The notes under the pieces are model-generated. The model was given only the letters and a program-made list of their open reading frames with translations, made no database searches and had not been told where the DNA came from. Positions 7,240 to 15,057 of a stretch of DNA of 64,000 nucleotides are shown piece after piece (within the stretch, counting starts at the first letter, position 1; each line of letters opens with the position of its first letter). The stretch lies in contig NZ_JBQOUY010000008.1 of NCBI RefSeq assembly GCF_052216985.1, forward strand, positions 31,885 through 95,884, read 5' to 3'. This stretch comes from Acidaminococcus fermentans_A. GTDB lineage: Bacteria > Bacillota > Negativicutes > Acidaminococcales > Acidaminococcaceae. A program made the position numbers and the translations under genes.

Positions 7240-7596
7240 TTATTTATTCACTTTCGCCAGTTGTTCAGCAATCTGCCCCACGAAATCAACCACGTTGTTC
7301 TGTACAGCCCCAATGTTGTCTGGGGTTACATAGCTGGCGGCAAGCATTTGATAAATAACCGTTTTGTCTGGGAGCAGGATAAACACAATGCCTGCTACAA
7401 AAAACAAGACACCCGCCACTGTGGCGGTTTTGACGTACTGTTTTTTCTCTTCTTCCGTTACATCAAACTCCATATATTCCATTCCCTCAAACAGGAAAAC
7501 GCCAACACACGCCGCCATAAAGACTCCCAAGCCATTACTCAGCTTGTCAACCACACCGATCAGATAAAACACCCACGGATTAATGATTGGTTCCAT
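7240..7596 (-). CDS. Two-pass phage membrane protein
   Basis: A 118-residue protein with two hydrophobic stretches (residues about 22-38 and 57-75), separated by a charged segment, followed by a tail of the type LPDKTVIYQMLAASYVTPD. Many Firmicute siphophage early operons carry a two-pass protein with this P-x-K-x-x-I-x-x-M-x-x-x-x-V-T-x-x-N tail; its role is not known. It could be mistaken for a holin, but it lies in the replication region rather than beside an endolysin. Confidence 0.6.
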   Translation of the reverse strand: MEPIINPWVFYLIGVVDKLSNGLGVFMAACVGVFLFEGMEYMEFDVTEEEKKQYVKTATVAGVLFFVAGIVFILLPDKTVIYQMLAASYVTPDNIGAVQNNVVDFVGQIAEQLAKVNK

Positions 7597-7613
7597 TTGT
7601 TAATTTCTCCCCC

Positions 7614-7838
7614 TCACTTGAATTTCTTTTGGAAGTGTGAGCTTCCCATTCTCTCGTAGTAGTCAAGGCTCATGTCAGCACTACAAAACTTTCCCAGCCC
7701 CACTGGCCATCTCCCGATAAGGATTTGCTCTGCAACCATTGCACGTTCCGTGGGCTTTCCCTTCACCTTTTCATGGGCAATTTCTGCCAGCCTTGGCCCA
7801 TCAAGGGCTTCCAGTTTCAGCAGTTCTTCTTTCTTCAT
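7614..7838 (-). CDS. Small phage protein of unknown function
   Basis: A 74-residue protein (MKKEELLKLEALDGPR) with GGAGG upstream of the chosen ATG; a longer frame starts at 7859. No domain recognised. Confidence 0.55.
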   Translation of the reverse strand: MKKEELLKLEALDGPRLAEIAHEKVKGKPTERAMVAEQILIGRWPVGLGKFCSADMSLDYYERMGSSHFQKKFK

Positions 7839-7851
7839 GGTTTCACCTCCA

Positions 7852-8064
7852 TTACGCATATTGCCCCGTTCTTTTCTTAATCAATTTTCTGGCCTTTCTT
7901 TTCGCCCTGTACCGATTGTTTCCCCACGCAACAAACCATTGGCAGCGTTTTGATTTAAGCTTCTTTGACGCTTTGCAAAGCTTCCGGAACTCTCTCACCT
8001 TAAACACGTTCTTTTCTAAAATCTTTATCCCCCGGCAATCCTTCCACATTCTTCGTCTTTTCAT
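7852..8064 (-). CDS. Small very basic phage protein
   Basis: A 70-residue protein with Lys/Arg at about 40 percent of positions (MKRRRMWKDCRG ... KRKARKLIKKRTG). Likely nucleic-acid binding by charge alone. No family recognised. Overlaps the YopX-like gene by 4 bp. Confidence 0.55.
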   Translation of the reverse strand: MKRRRMWKDCRGIKILEKNVFKVREFRKLCKASKKLKSKRCQWFVAWGNNRYRAKRKARKLIKKRTGQYA

Positions 8065-8474
8065 TTTCGTCTCTCCTTGTCGCCATCCGCTCTGTACTCC
8101 GGTCCACAGTTAATCAGTCTGCAGTCATGCAGTATCTGCTGAATATCATAATTGACAACCACCGGACCTGGGGCTTTGGGGTCCTGGACAGAAAACCCCA
8201 CGCGCGTCCACCTGACTACATACCAGGCTCCATTAGTCGGGCAGTAAAGCAAATCGCCTTCGTAGATTTCTTTTCCGTTGCAGTCCACCTGCCAGGTTAG
8301 CTGCCCTAAAGATTTTGGATCTATCTCCTTGGCTGTTCCATCCTCCTCAACAATGGCCAAGACAGGGACAATTTTTGTGTAATGGTCCACGAGACGGGAA
8401 CCGCACTGGAGCAGGTCACCGTACAGCCAGCGATCCAAGTCGGGACAAAATCCCCGGAATCTGATTTTTCGCAT
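8061..8474 (-). CDS. YopX family phage protein
   Basis: A 137-residue protein with the YopX signature: MRKIRFRGF start, WLYGDLLQ, then DPKSLGQLTWQVDCNGKEIYEGD, and a final RLINCGPEY-like end. YopX-like proteins are widespread in Firmicute prophages; structural work indicates oligomers, with no settled function. Start at ATG 8474 has GGAGG upstream, preferred to the GTG three codons earlier. Confidence 0.8.
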   Translation of the reverse strand: MRKIRFRGFCPDLDRWLYGDLLQCGSRLVDHYTKIVPVLAIVEEDGTAKEIDPKSLGQLTWQVDCNGKEIYEGDLLYCPTNGAWYVVRWTRVGFSVQDPKAPGPVVVNYDIQQILHDCRLINCGPEYRADGDKERRK

Positions 8475-8486
8475 CTCCGCCACCTC

Positions 8487-9008
8487 CTATCTGATTTCCT
8501 TGATCTCCAGCTTCTTCAGTACCGATTGTCCCAGTTCTTTCAGCCTCCCATCCTGCATTGAACGCGCCATTCTCCTTTCTGTTTTTTCTTGTTCTTTTAT
8601 GGCTTTAAACGTTTTAATGAATTGGCTTCTCAGAGCTGGCATCATGATGGCGTCAGCCCCACATAGCAACCGCCAGCTCATAGCTTTTACCGTTTTAGCC
8701 GTTATTTTATTGGTAAATTCCGGTATCCTGTAATAGCCAACCGTTCCGATTGCCCTATAAACAACCTCCCATTCTTTTTCAGGGATATTGCTTTGTTTTC
8801 CAGCGGCAGCCAAAGTAATCTTCTTGGCTTCATCCCTGATTTCTGCAATCGAGGGAAGAAACTTACACGTTTTCACAACGTTCTTCACAGCCTCCATCTG
8901 AATCGGGCCTGGAATATCGTTCAGCATAGCCCCGTAGGCTTGTGCTTGCTGGTCTTTGAAGTTGGGGAAAGCCCCCGCCAGCAAGGCCAACGCCTGTTTA
9001 TTAATCAT
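8487..9008 (-). CDS. Phage replicative helicase loader (G39P-like)
   Basis: A 173-residue protein (MINKQALALLAGAFPNFK). The N-terminal A-Y-x-x-L-x-D-I-P region and the VKTCKFLPSIAEIRDE helix are characteristic of the loader/inhibitor family typified by SPP1 gp39, which delivers the hexameric helicase to the origin. The C-terminal half is helical and basic. Directly downstream of, and overlapping, the replisome organizer, its expected partner. The phage helicase itself is not in this window, so the host DnaB is the likely target. Confidence 0.75.
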   Translation of the reverse strand: MINKQALALLAGAFPNFKDQQAQAYGAMLNDIPGPIQMEAVKNVVKTCKFLPSIAEIRDEAKKITLAAAGKQSNIPEKEWEVVYRAIGTVGYYRIPEFTNKITAKTVKAMSWRLLCGADAIMMPALRSQFIKTFKAIKEQEKTERRMARSMQDGRLKELGQSVLKKLEIKEIR

Positions 9009-9888
9009 CCAGTATTCCCTCCTCCTTCAACCATGCAGTTGTTGCCGCATCATCCTCCGGTGTATCAGGGATTATTTCATCCATATGTTCCAGGACTCCA
9101 CCCAATGTCCCAGGCTGGTCTTTCACTGGGTAGAATGTAAGCCATCCTTTCAGGGAAGTCTGGTCTACGATTTTCACCATGGAATCCTGGTTCCCGCCAG
9201 ACAGCTCGTTTAGCTTTTTAAGGGCTTGCTGGGTAGCCCTGGCTGTTAGCGGACGTTTCATTTTTTTCCGCATATCCAGCCATGCCCTTAGGGATTCAAG
9301 GAGTTCCTTGTTATCCCCGGAAAATTCCCGAATCAGTGATAAGGGGGTTTTAACAGCGACGGCTTTTTCTTTATATTTTTCTTTTTCTTTTTCTATTTCT
9401 ATTTCTTCTTCTATTTCTGTCGCCGTTTCATTGCGTTTCCGAAACGTTTCATGAAACGTTTCATTTTGAGAAGTTGTATTAATTTGTGGAATTCCTTTTT
9501 TATCTTGTTGCTTTTTCCTCCATTCTTGAAGTCGCTTTCTGTCCCTTGCCCGGTTGATTTCATATTTATCAGCTGACTGGTATTTATTCCAGTTAGGTAT
9601 TGAGTACGCTCCATCGATTAAATCGACCATGTTTAATTTCTGAAACGTTTCAAGAGCCAGCCTGATAGTTGCGATGGGTTTTCCAAATATCGTGGCTAAC
9701 ATTTCGTCAGTACACGCAATCTTGTCATTAATCATGAAAACACCGTTGGTGAATTCTTTACCGGCTAGAATTAACAGCCGGAACCAAATCACGACGAGAG
9801 TATTTCCTTCCGGCATACTCTCAATCAACCGGATTTTCGAATCGTCGAAAATCCCGGTATCAATCTTAATCCACTTCATGCCCGTCAT
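9001..9888 (-). CDS. Phage replisome organizer / origin-binding protein
   Basis: A 295-residue protein. Residues 1-120 (MKWIKIDTGIFDDSKIRLI ... VVIWFRLLILAG ... IRLALETFQKLNMV) form the winged-helix domain of phage replisome organizer N-terminal family proteins. A low-complexity Glu/Lys linker follows (about 155-175, encoded by near-repetitive DNA at 9374-9420). A C-terminal domain (RATQQALKKLNELSGGNQDS ... GWLTFYPV) resembles DnaD-like tails. It should bind iterons inside its own gene and recruit the helicase loader encoded next. Start at 9888 has GGGGAT upstream. Confidence 0.8.
   Translation of the reverse strand: MTGMKWIKIDTGIFDDSKIRLIESMPEGNTLVVIWFRLLILAGKEFTNGVFMINDKIACTDEMLATIFGKPIATIRLALETFQKLNMVDLIDGAYSIPNWNKYQSADKYEINRARDRKRLQEWRKKQQDKKGIPQINTTSQNETFHETFRKRNETATEIEEEIEIEKEKEKYKEKAVAVKTPLSLIREFSGDNKELLESLRAWLDMRKKMKRPLTARATQQALKKLNELSGGNQDSMVKIVDQTSLKGWLTFYPVKDQPGTLGGVLEHMDEIIPDTPEDDAATTAWLKEEGILDD
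9424..9463. repeat. Iterons, candidate phage replication origin
   Basis: Four copies of CGTTTC(A) begin at 9424, 9434, 9445 and 9457, about one helical turn apart. The last two lie within perfect GAAACGTTTC palindromes (9441-9450, 9453-9462), and a further GAAACGTTTC stands alone at 9642-9651. They sit inside the replisome organizer gene, next to a very AT- and purine-biased linker (9374-9420) that could melt. This mirrors lambdoid origins placed inside the initiator gene. Confidence 0.6.
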
Positions 9889-10129
9889 TTTTTAATCCCC
9901 AGTTTTCTTCGTTCAAAACCCTCAGAATATTTTCCAAGCTTCCTTTTGCCCAGCTACGGAACTGTAATTCCAGAGCTGTTTGCCACTGCTTATTCCTGCC
10001 ATCTTTCAGCACAGGGAAGCCAGCCGGTACAAAAGGCAGGTTGAAGCGGAATTGAATCCAATGTTTTCTTTGAACTGGAATTAAGAACCCCAGCTTTGCC
10101 CAGTATTTTTTATTGCTTCTTCTCTTCAT
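9866..10129 (-). CDS. Small basic phage protein
   Basis: An 87-residue protein (MKRRSNKKYWAKLGFLIPV) rich in Lys/Arg and Trp. Start at 10129 has GGAGGCGTGGGG upstream; the frame is open to 10198 inside the previous gene. No domain recognised. Confidence 0.55.
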   Translation of the reverse strand: MKRRSNKKYWAKLGFLIPVQRKHWIQFRFNLPFVPAGFPVLKDGRNKQWQTALELQFRSWAKGSLENILRVLNEENWGLKNDGHEVD

Positions 10130-10662
10130 TTTCCCCACGCCTCCACTAAAGATTTCAGCCGTTCCGGCTCCATTGTTTCGATTCCCTGCTCCCGGCACTC
10201 TGTCACGAGTCCGTCAATGAACCTGGCCATTTCCGCCGTGTTATATTGAGACGTTCCTGGGTAGGCCAGAATTTCTTTTTCTCCGTTTTCTTCGCTCAAA
10301 GCTTCCGCAATGTAGCCAATTCCGTTAGATTCCCAGATTTCCCGGAAGCGGTCAAACGCTTCCGCCTTCATCCTGAGCATCTGGAATGTACCGTATAGCC
10401 GTATATGCTCCCGGTACACGTCGATTTTGGACACCTTCAGTTTCTGAGCCAGTTTATCCAATAGCACCCAGGCATAAGCATTGGCTGAAAGGGAACGTTT
10501 CATCCGTGCCCGCTTGAATTCCACCTCCCATTCCTTCCCCTTCTTCAAGCTGGCGGCGGCCTCCGAAAACTCCGCCAAACCAGCCGTGCTTCTCACCGTG
10601 ATGGTTACATCAGCCGTGTCCCGCCCGGATGGAATCATCTCTTTTATTTCCATCAACTTCAT
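10126..10662 (-). CDS. NinB-like phage recombination protein
   Basis: A 178-residue protein. The segment KRSLSANAYAWVLLDKLAQ matches the NinB/Orf pattern (R-S-L-x-x-N-x-x-x-W) and a later GTSQYNTAEMARFIDGLV matches its C-terminal G-S-x-x-M-x-x-x-E-M-x-x-x-x-x-x-L element. NinB/Orf assists loading of single-strand annealing proteins or RecA by displacing SSB. It lies beside a Rad52-like annealing protein, an HNH-like protein and ssb, so a recombination role fits. The protein is somewhat longer than lambda Orf (146 aa). Confidence 0.55.
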   Translation of the reverse strand: MKLMEIKEMIPSGRDTADVTITVRSTAGLAEFSEAAASLKKGKEWEVEFKRARMKRSLSANAYAWVLLDKLAQKLKVSKIDVYREHIRLYGTFQMLRMKAEAFDRFREIWESNGIGYIAEALSEENGEKEILAYPGTSQYNTAEMARFIDGLVTECREQGIETMEPERLKSLVEAWGK

Positions 10663-10949
10663 AAGTAGTTCCTCCCTATCAACTTCACGAACTCTTCCCT
10701 CGTGTGAGTTTCCTCATACTTCTTTTGTGCCCATCTCTTCATAAAGCGGTCCAGGCTCATGTTGAAGTGAACCCCGTTGTCACTCATGTTGTGGCAACGA
10801 TTGCAGAGTGGAACCGTGAACCCCTCTCTATCGGATATCTTCCTGTTCGGCCCGCCGAATATGTGGTGACAGGCTTCCGCCCGTCCGCCACACACGCAAC
10901 ATTCATTCCAGTCTTCTGGCTGGACCAAGATTGACTTGTGAGGCTTCAT
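10659..10949 (-). CDS. HNH-like zinc-binding phage protein
   Basis: A 96-residue protein with CCVCGG...ACHHIFGG (residues about 17-33), then VPLCNRCHN and a G-V-H-F segment. The two Cys pairs and the H-H / N / H pattern fit a small HNH/treble-clef nuclease of the kind phages use in recombination (YbcO/DUF968-like). Start at 10949 has AAAGGAGG upstream. Nuclease activity is inferred. Confidence 0.65.
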   Translation of the reverse strand: MKPHKSILVQPEDWNECCVCGGRAEACHHIFGGPNRKISDREGFTVPLCNRCHNMSDNGVHFNMSLDRFMKRWAQKKYEETHTREEFVKLIGRNYL

Positions 10950-11590
10950 GCTTTCGCCTCCTTTTGTTCCTTGATTCTCAACCCGGCTACCGCTCTTTGC
11001 CATGCCGGAACGGTTAGTTCCTTTATGTTCTGGCAATGTACCCATGCCAGAACCTTTTTCAAATCAGATCCGGTCTTTTGACACAGAACTTCCAGCTCGT
11101 TCTGTTGCTTTTGAGTTGCGTATTGAACCGTTGGCTTAGTAGGTTCTTCTTCTACCTCTTTCTGATATTTAGTTTTGTACTGACCCCGATACACCGAGGC
11201 CGCAACCCCGACCATCTTGGCCGCCGTCCCCAGAGCATCTGTAATAGCCATCTTGAAGCCTTCATCGTTGCCATGAAGGCCGTTTTTATCTTTCTGAATC
11301 AGGAAGTCACCGCCGCTTCCAGGGATAGGGGCTGACCAACCATCTTTCCCTTTTACATACAGGTTGACGAATACGAACACCATCAGCTCCCCCGTGGCCT
11401 GAACCGGGACCATTTTGGTATCAGTGACTTCATACCGCCATCCTTCTCCGCAAAGCCCGAAAACATCGGTAAGGGCTTCATACCTCCATTGTGGATTTAT
11501 GTCAGACTTTCCCTTTAATTTTCCAAAGGAAATCGGTTTTGTCGCATCTTCTGGAACTGCCGATAGTTTTGTATATCTTTCATCCATCAT
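10946..11590 (-). CDS. Rad52-superfamily single-strand annealing protein
   Basis: A 214-residue protein. The N-terminal 120 residues (KSDINPQWRYEALTDVFG ... GGDFLIQ ... NDEGFKMAITDALGTAAKMV then ASVYRG) carry the Rad52-like annealing fold, including the characteristic D-A-x-x-K-A-x-x-D-A/G-L-x-x-A-x-K-x-x-G-V helix. The C-terminus has a small helical domain of the kind that contacts SSB. It would pair complementary single strands during phage replication and recombination. Confidence 0.7.
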   Translation of the reverse strand: MMDERYTKLSAVPEDATKPISFGKLKGKSDINPQWRYEALTDVFGLCGEGWRYEVTDTKMVPVQATGELMVFVFVNLYVKGKDGWSAPIPGSGGDFLIQKDKNGLHGNDEGFKMAITDALGTAAKMVGVAASVYRGQYKTKYQKEVEEEPTKPTVQYATQKQQNELEVLCQKTGSDLKKVLAWVHCQNIKELTVPAWQRAVAGLRIKEQKEAKA

Positions 11591-11790
11591 TTATCCCTCC
11601 CATTCGGATAGAACGCTCGTTCAATGTCTGCCAGAATGGCATCCAGTTCCGGGTCTGGTTTTATATGCTTCTTAAAATCAAATCCGCCCCAACCGGAAAT
11701 TTTATATACTTTCCGGTTATATTCCTCGATTGCCTCATCCCATTCTGAACGAGGTTTGTAATATTTTACGTGCTCAACATAATTAATCAC
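11587..11790 (-). CDS. Small phage protein of unknown function
   Basis: A 67-residue protein (MINYVEHVKYYKPRSEWDEA). Tyr-rich, no domain recognised. 4-bp overlap with the annealing protein gene. Confidence 0.55.
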   Translation of the reverse strand: MINYVEHVKYYKPRSEWDEAIEEYNRKVYKISGWGGFDFKKHIKPDPELDAILADIERAFYPNGRDK

Positions 11791-11800
11791 GTCAACCTCC

Positions 11801-12052
11801 TTATTCGAACCAATTGCAACAAAACCTCACGCCATCCCATTTTTTTCTGAACCACGCAAGACCTTGTTTGTTTTCAGGTCCTTTCTCCGCTTCTCCAGGA
11901 ACTATTACAAAGAACGTCTCGGGATCAACTTCGTATTCCCCCGATGGGAGTCGTTTAATGGCCATCCCCCGTTCATGGAAACCGATAATTTCTTTCAGAA
12001 GTTTCCGGTCTTCTTCCAGCCCAGGAATGTCTTGTTCAGTTATTACTGCCAT
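11801..12052 (-). CDS. Small acidic phage protein of unknown function
   Basis: An 83-residue protein (MAVITEQDIPGLEEDRKLLK) ending in GVRFCCNWFE. No domain recognised. Its start overlaps the end of the helix-turn-helix gene. Confidence 0.55.
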   Translation of the reverse strand: MAVITEQDIPGLEEDRKLLKEIIGFHERGMAIKRLPSGEYEVDPETFFVIVPGEAEKGPENKQGLAWFRKKWDGVRFCCNWFE

Positions 12053-12329
12053 TTACATCTCCCCCTTCTGCCATCCACTGAATGAAGGCTTCCTTCGTAC
12101 AGCGGACTACTTTCCCGTGCCGAACTGTCTTTAACCGTCCGGTCTTGAAAATGTCGTATGCCGTTGCCAATGAGCAATCCAAGGCCGTAGCCACATCTCC
12201 AGCGCTCATCACGCCAGGGATTTCTGGGTAGATATCATTAACTTCCCTCCATGCCTCCAGGCTCTCCAGCCGTTTTTGCATGGATTCAAACTCTTCTGCC
12301 AGTTCATGCAGGACTTTAACTGCATCCAT
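12036..12329 (-). CDS. Excisionase-type helix-turn-helix phage protein
   Basis: A 97-residue protein with an N-terminal coiled coil (residues 5-30) and a MerR/excisionase-like DNA-binding module (VMSAGDVATALDCSLATAYDI ... GRLKTVRHGKVVRCTKEAF). The module is the common form in phage Xis and small regulators. The start is the ATG at 12329 with GGGGG upstream; a GTG lies two codons earlier. It is far from the integrase, so a regulatory or replication role is as likely as excision. Confidence 0.6.
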   Translation of the reverse strand: MDAVKVLHELAEEFESMQKRLESLEAWREVNDIYPEIPGVMSAGDVATALDCSLATAYDIFKTGRLKTVRHGKVVRCTKEAFIQWMAEGGDVNGSNN

Positions 12330-12331
12330 AT

Positions 12332-12505
12332 TCACACCCCCTTGAACCGCCTCATCACTAAACGCCGGTGTTCTCCGTCCATCTCCCAGACCGTTGCCCT
12401 GTACAGAGACTCATCACGAGCCGCCGCCATCGCCTCAGCGAGAGAACTATACTCCCTTTTGATTTCTGGCCCCTTGAAGGCCGTTTTATATTCCAAAACG
12501 TACAA
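12332..12505 (-). CDS. Small phage protein starting with TTG
   Basis: A 57-residue basic protein. The frame extends to 12547 but the only good ribosome site (GGAAGGGGG) precedes a TTG at 12505, giving (M)YVLEYKTAFKGPEIKRE. No domain recognised. Confidence 0.45.
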   Translation of the reverse strand: MYVLEYKTAFKGPEIKREYSSLAEAMAAARDESLYRATVWEMDGEHRRLVMRRFKGV

Positions 12506-12636
12506 CTTAAATCCCCCTTCCGCTGTCTCCACAGAGAGCGGCAACAACTGCCATAACGTAGATTACCCTGCAAGTTGCCGTATTATGCTCATGCCAGGCC
12601 CATAAAAATGGCAAGCAAGCCAGAACCCATATCTTT

Positions 12637-13047
12637 TCAAGCTTTCCCATACTTTGCCTCCCATCCTCGTTCAACAAGTGCTTCAAAAGTCGTGTTTAAA
12701 GAACGAGCAATTCTCAAATATACGCCAAGTCGCAGAGACGTCTTTTTTTTAAAAATGTAACGCCAATTTTGGCGTGACATATGAAGCTGTTTTTCCGCAA
12801 ACTCCACAACGTCCATTAGCTTATCGTGGCGAATTGCCTCAACCCCAACAAAGAACAGTTTTTCTTTTTCCTCATTACTCAACTCATCAATAGATGGGGC
12901 ATTCGGCTTATACTCCTCTAGCACCGTCTGGGGGCACGGCTTTTTAATTTCTATATCCCGCTCATGGTCCTGCCATTTCTGGACCAATGCGGAAAGCTCG
13001 AACATCTGACTAGGTGTCAGCCTCATGTGAATATCAATAAGTTCCAT
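12637..13047 (-). CDS. Phage protein with XRE-like C-terminal helix-turn-helix
   Basis: A 136-residue protein. The C-terminal 60 residues (FAEKQLHMSRQNWRYIFKKK ... YLRIARSLNTTFEALVERG) fit a lambda-repressor-like DNA-binding fold. The N-terminal half is helical and unassigned. It lies between the antirepressor and the small early genes, so an early regulator is plausible. Confidence 0.5.
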   Translation of the reverse strand: MELIDIHMRLTPSQMFELSALVQKWQDHERDIEIKKPCPQTVLEEYKPNAPSIDELSNEEKEKLFFVGVEAIRHDKLMDVVEFAEKQLHMSRQNWRYIFKKKTSLRLGVYLRIARSLNTTFEALVERGWEAKYGKA

Positions 13048-13059
13048 AGCACCCTCCTT

Positions 13060-13818
13060 TTACTGCTCAATCATGGGAAGAATCCCATGCTTCTTTAGCT
13101 TTTGGTAAAGGAACAAGCGTCCCTTTTGCGTCCATTCTGTCGTCATCTTCACGTCCGGCCTGCCGTCGGCGTGGTTGAAGGCGAAACTCTTGCTATGCGT
13201 GTAGCCTTTCGCCTGGTATCTGCTGTACAGTAGCCATTGCCCCGCCATCTGGTAGATGATTTTTAAATCAGCAAGGACTTTATTCATTGCCCGTCCGCTC
13301 ATGCCGTAGTCTTTCGCAATGGCGGTGATAGGCACTGTACCCTTACTGGATAAAATCTTGTCGGTGTAGTCGGCTTTCGGCTTCAATTCGCCAATTAACT
13401 GACGTTGGCTTTTTACCGTAGCAAGTGCGGTATTATACCGTTCTTGCTCTTTAATCCATGCCTTTGCCCGTTGGATAGGGTCTTCGATCATGTAGCTGTC
13501 CGGGCTTTCCATCTCGTTGAACCGCTTCACATATTCAGCGGTGAACAGGATTCCCTTTTCTCCCGTCAGCTTGTTGGCTACCATTTCACAGCCTTGTTTG
13601 GTAATGTCGTAGCGTTTTACTTCCTTACCATTGCCAGCCTGATTGTAGGTGCGCTCGATAAAGAAATTTGAAGAGCTCAATTTTGAGCCCTTGCCCAAAA
13701 CTTCAATGTAATGGTCAATGTTGCGAATAAGATTCTTGTGTTGGATTCCGACCATCTCAGCTACTTCTCTGCTGTCTAAAACTGGGACCTGCTTTGTGAA
13801 TATTTGCAATCCGTTCAT
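13060..13818 (-). CDS. Phage antirepressor (Rha N-terminal and KilA/ANT C-terminal domains)
   Basis: A 252-residue protein. Residues 1-110 carry the Rha regulatory domain (VLDSREVAEMVGIQHKNLIR ... FFIERTYNQAGNGKEVKRYD ... GEKGILFTAEYVKRFNEME). Residues about 140-250 carry the ANT/KilA-C domain (KADYTDKILSSKGTVPITAI ... MNKVLADLKIIYQ ... TTEWTQKGRLFL). Such fusions act as antirepressors that oppose CI. It is transcribed with cro in the early operon, consistent with a role in the lytic switch. Confidence 0.85.
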   Translation of the reverse strand: MNGLQIFTKQVPVLDSREVAEMVGIQHKNLIRNIDHYIEVLGKGSKLSSSNFFIERTYNQAGNGKEVKRYDITKQGCEMVANKLTGEKGILFTAEYVKRFNEMESPDSYMIEDPIQRAKAWIKEQERYNTALATVKSQRQLIGELKPKADYTDKILSSKGTVPITAIAKDYGMSGRAMNKVLADLKIIYQMAGQWLLYSRYQAKGYTHSKSFAFNHADGRPDVKMTTEWTQKGRLFLYQKLKKHGILPMIEQ

Positions 13819-13874
13819 TTACTTTTCCTCCTTTAATTTTTATGTGGTACAATTCCCATAGGGGGTGTGTACCA

Positions 13875-14225
13875 ATGACTGTTCAAGAAAAAGAACGTCT
13901 CGTAAAACTTTTTGAAAAAGAAACCGTTTCTTTTGCCGAATTGCGGCGCGCTTTTCCAAATTTCTGTAACGAATGCTTCTGTGTGCTTGCGGGTATCGGT
14001 CCTGACCATTCGCCCGGCAACCTTATCGTGCTTAAAGATCCCAAGGGTCCGTGTAAGGAAGGATACCCAATGCTTCGGGATGACGACCTTTTCTGTCTGA
14101 CCGAAGCCGGAGAGGATTGGCGTTATCGTATGGATAAGGAGCAGAAAGCTAAGCAAATCGCATATATCAGCTGTTTTCTTTCAGGTATTGCAGCCATAGC
14201 GGCCGTAATATCCCTTCTTTGCTAA
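13875..14225 (+). CDS. Small tail-anchored phage protein on the opposite strand
   Basis: A 116-residue protein (MTVQEKERLVKLFEKETVSF) with a C-terminal membrane segment (AYISCFLSGIAAIAAVISLL). A GGGGGTGTG ribosome site precedes the ATG at 13875. Several Cys lie in FCNECFCVL. It is the only plus-strand gene inside the early operon, and its 3' end runs 59 bp into the converging gene at 14167. Such lone reversed genes are often expressed from the prophage. Function unknown. Confidence 0.6.
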   Translation: MTVQEKERLVKLFEKETVSFAELRRAFPNFCNECFCVLAGIGPDHSPGNLIVLKDPKGPCKEGYPMLRDDDLFCLTEAGEDWRYRMDKEQKAKQIAYISCFLSGIAAIAAVISLLC

Positions 14226-14517
14226 GGGTCCGGTGGGCAAGGATATAAAAAATCATTTGTAGCCTTACCCACAAATTTGCTCTTATGTACGCCCATTCCA
14301 TATCGAAACGTGGTACATAGCCTTTCGCTACAACGTAAGTTTTTGGGACGAAAAACCTTTGACCACTTATAGGCCATGGGGCCTCTCCCCTGACCCGGTA
14401 GGAAGGACGCTTTAACCAATCCATTCCAGTTCCTATTACCTTACCCTTTCCCAAGCCTCCACTATCAAAATGGAAATAAATTATGGTGCCCTTGGGGATA
14501 TTGTCGGTTTTAATCAT
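14167..14517 (-). CDS. Phage protein of unknown function
   Basis: A 116-residue protein (MIKTDNIPKGTIIYFHFDSG) with GGAGGTGG upstream. The first half looks like a small beta domain (GKGKVIGTG, then basic and aromatic residues). The second half is amphipathic. No family recognised. Confidence 0.55.
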   Translation of the reverse strand: MIKTDNIPKGTIIYFHFDSGGLGKGKVIGTGMDWLKRPSYRVRGEAPWPISGQRFFVPKTYVVAKGYVPRFDMEWAYIRANLWVRLQMIFYILAHRTLSKEGILRPLWLQYLKENS

Positions 14518-14537
14518 TCAATCCACCTCCGGCCACC

Positions 14538-14804
14538 TTAAATCTCCATTCCCTTAAGAACCGCATCAACGGAGCTAAAGACCTCTTGCACTTGGTTCCG
14601 TTTGATGTGATTTTCTTTTAACAAGTCCAAAATACCGTTGACTACAGTTACGACAGTCTGTTCTTCCAGGGATTTACCACACCATGGAATATCTTTCGTT
14701 GTTTTAATCCACTTCATTTTTAACCGTCTCTTTTCCATCTCTGTTACCTCTTCGATGCTAAGCACCGGGAGTGCAGAACCCTTATAAATAATCATTTCTC
14801 TCAT
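14538..14804 (-). CDS. Small phage protein of unknown function
   Basis: An 88-residue protein (MREMIIYKGSALPVLSIEEV) with AAAAGGAG upstream. The last 40 residues (VVNGILDLLKENHIKRNQVQ) are helical. No family recognised. It is separated from cro by an operator-like sequence at 14821, so its expression may be tuned by CI or Cro. Confidence 0.55.
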   Translation of the reverse strand: MREMIIYKGSALPVLSIEEVTEMEKRRLKMKWIKTTKDIPWCGKSLEEQTVVTVVNGILDLLKENHIKRNQVQEVFSSVDAVLKGMEI

Positions 14805-14820
14805 TGTCTAGGCTCCTTTT

Positions 14821-14837
14821 GTATCTTTTTAGGACAC
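14821..14837. promoter_or_regulatory. Third operator-like site, downstream of cro
   Basis: GTATCTT-TTT-AGGACAC matches the left arm of the two operators in the switch region exactly and the right arm in part. It lies between cro and the next early gene. Confidence 0.45.
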
Positions 14838-15041
14838 TTTAGAATCAAAAAAAATTTCATTTACATTTTCGGCGGTCAAATCATAGCGTTTCTGGATGAA
14901 TCCAATTTCGGATTGTTTAAAGTCAGACGCTCCATTCATCTTGCTGTAGAAGGTCTGTCGAGCCATCCCCATAGCAGCAGACAGGCTTCTGACAGTGTCG
15001 TCATTTAAAACCATGACGGCCCGCAATTTATTCTTGTTCAT
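14829..15041 (-). CDS. Cro-like XRE repressor
   Basis: A 70-residue protein with a helix-turn-helix (VRSLSAAMGMARQTFYSKMN). It is divergent from the CI-type repressor and is the first gene behind the rightward-equivalent early promoter, the position and size of Cro. It ends in FFDSKVS with no extra domain. Confidence 0.75.
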   Translation of the reverse strand: MNKNKLRAVMVLNDDTVRSLSAAMGMARQTFYSKMNGASDFKQSEIGFIQKRYDLTAENVNEIFFDSKVS

Positions 15042-15057
15042 CTCATCACCCCCTTTT

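Noticed and set aside
7240..7596. Holin
   Set aside because: Two membrane spans fit, but it lies among replication genes with no endolysin nearby, and its tail matches an early-operon family of unknown role.
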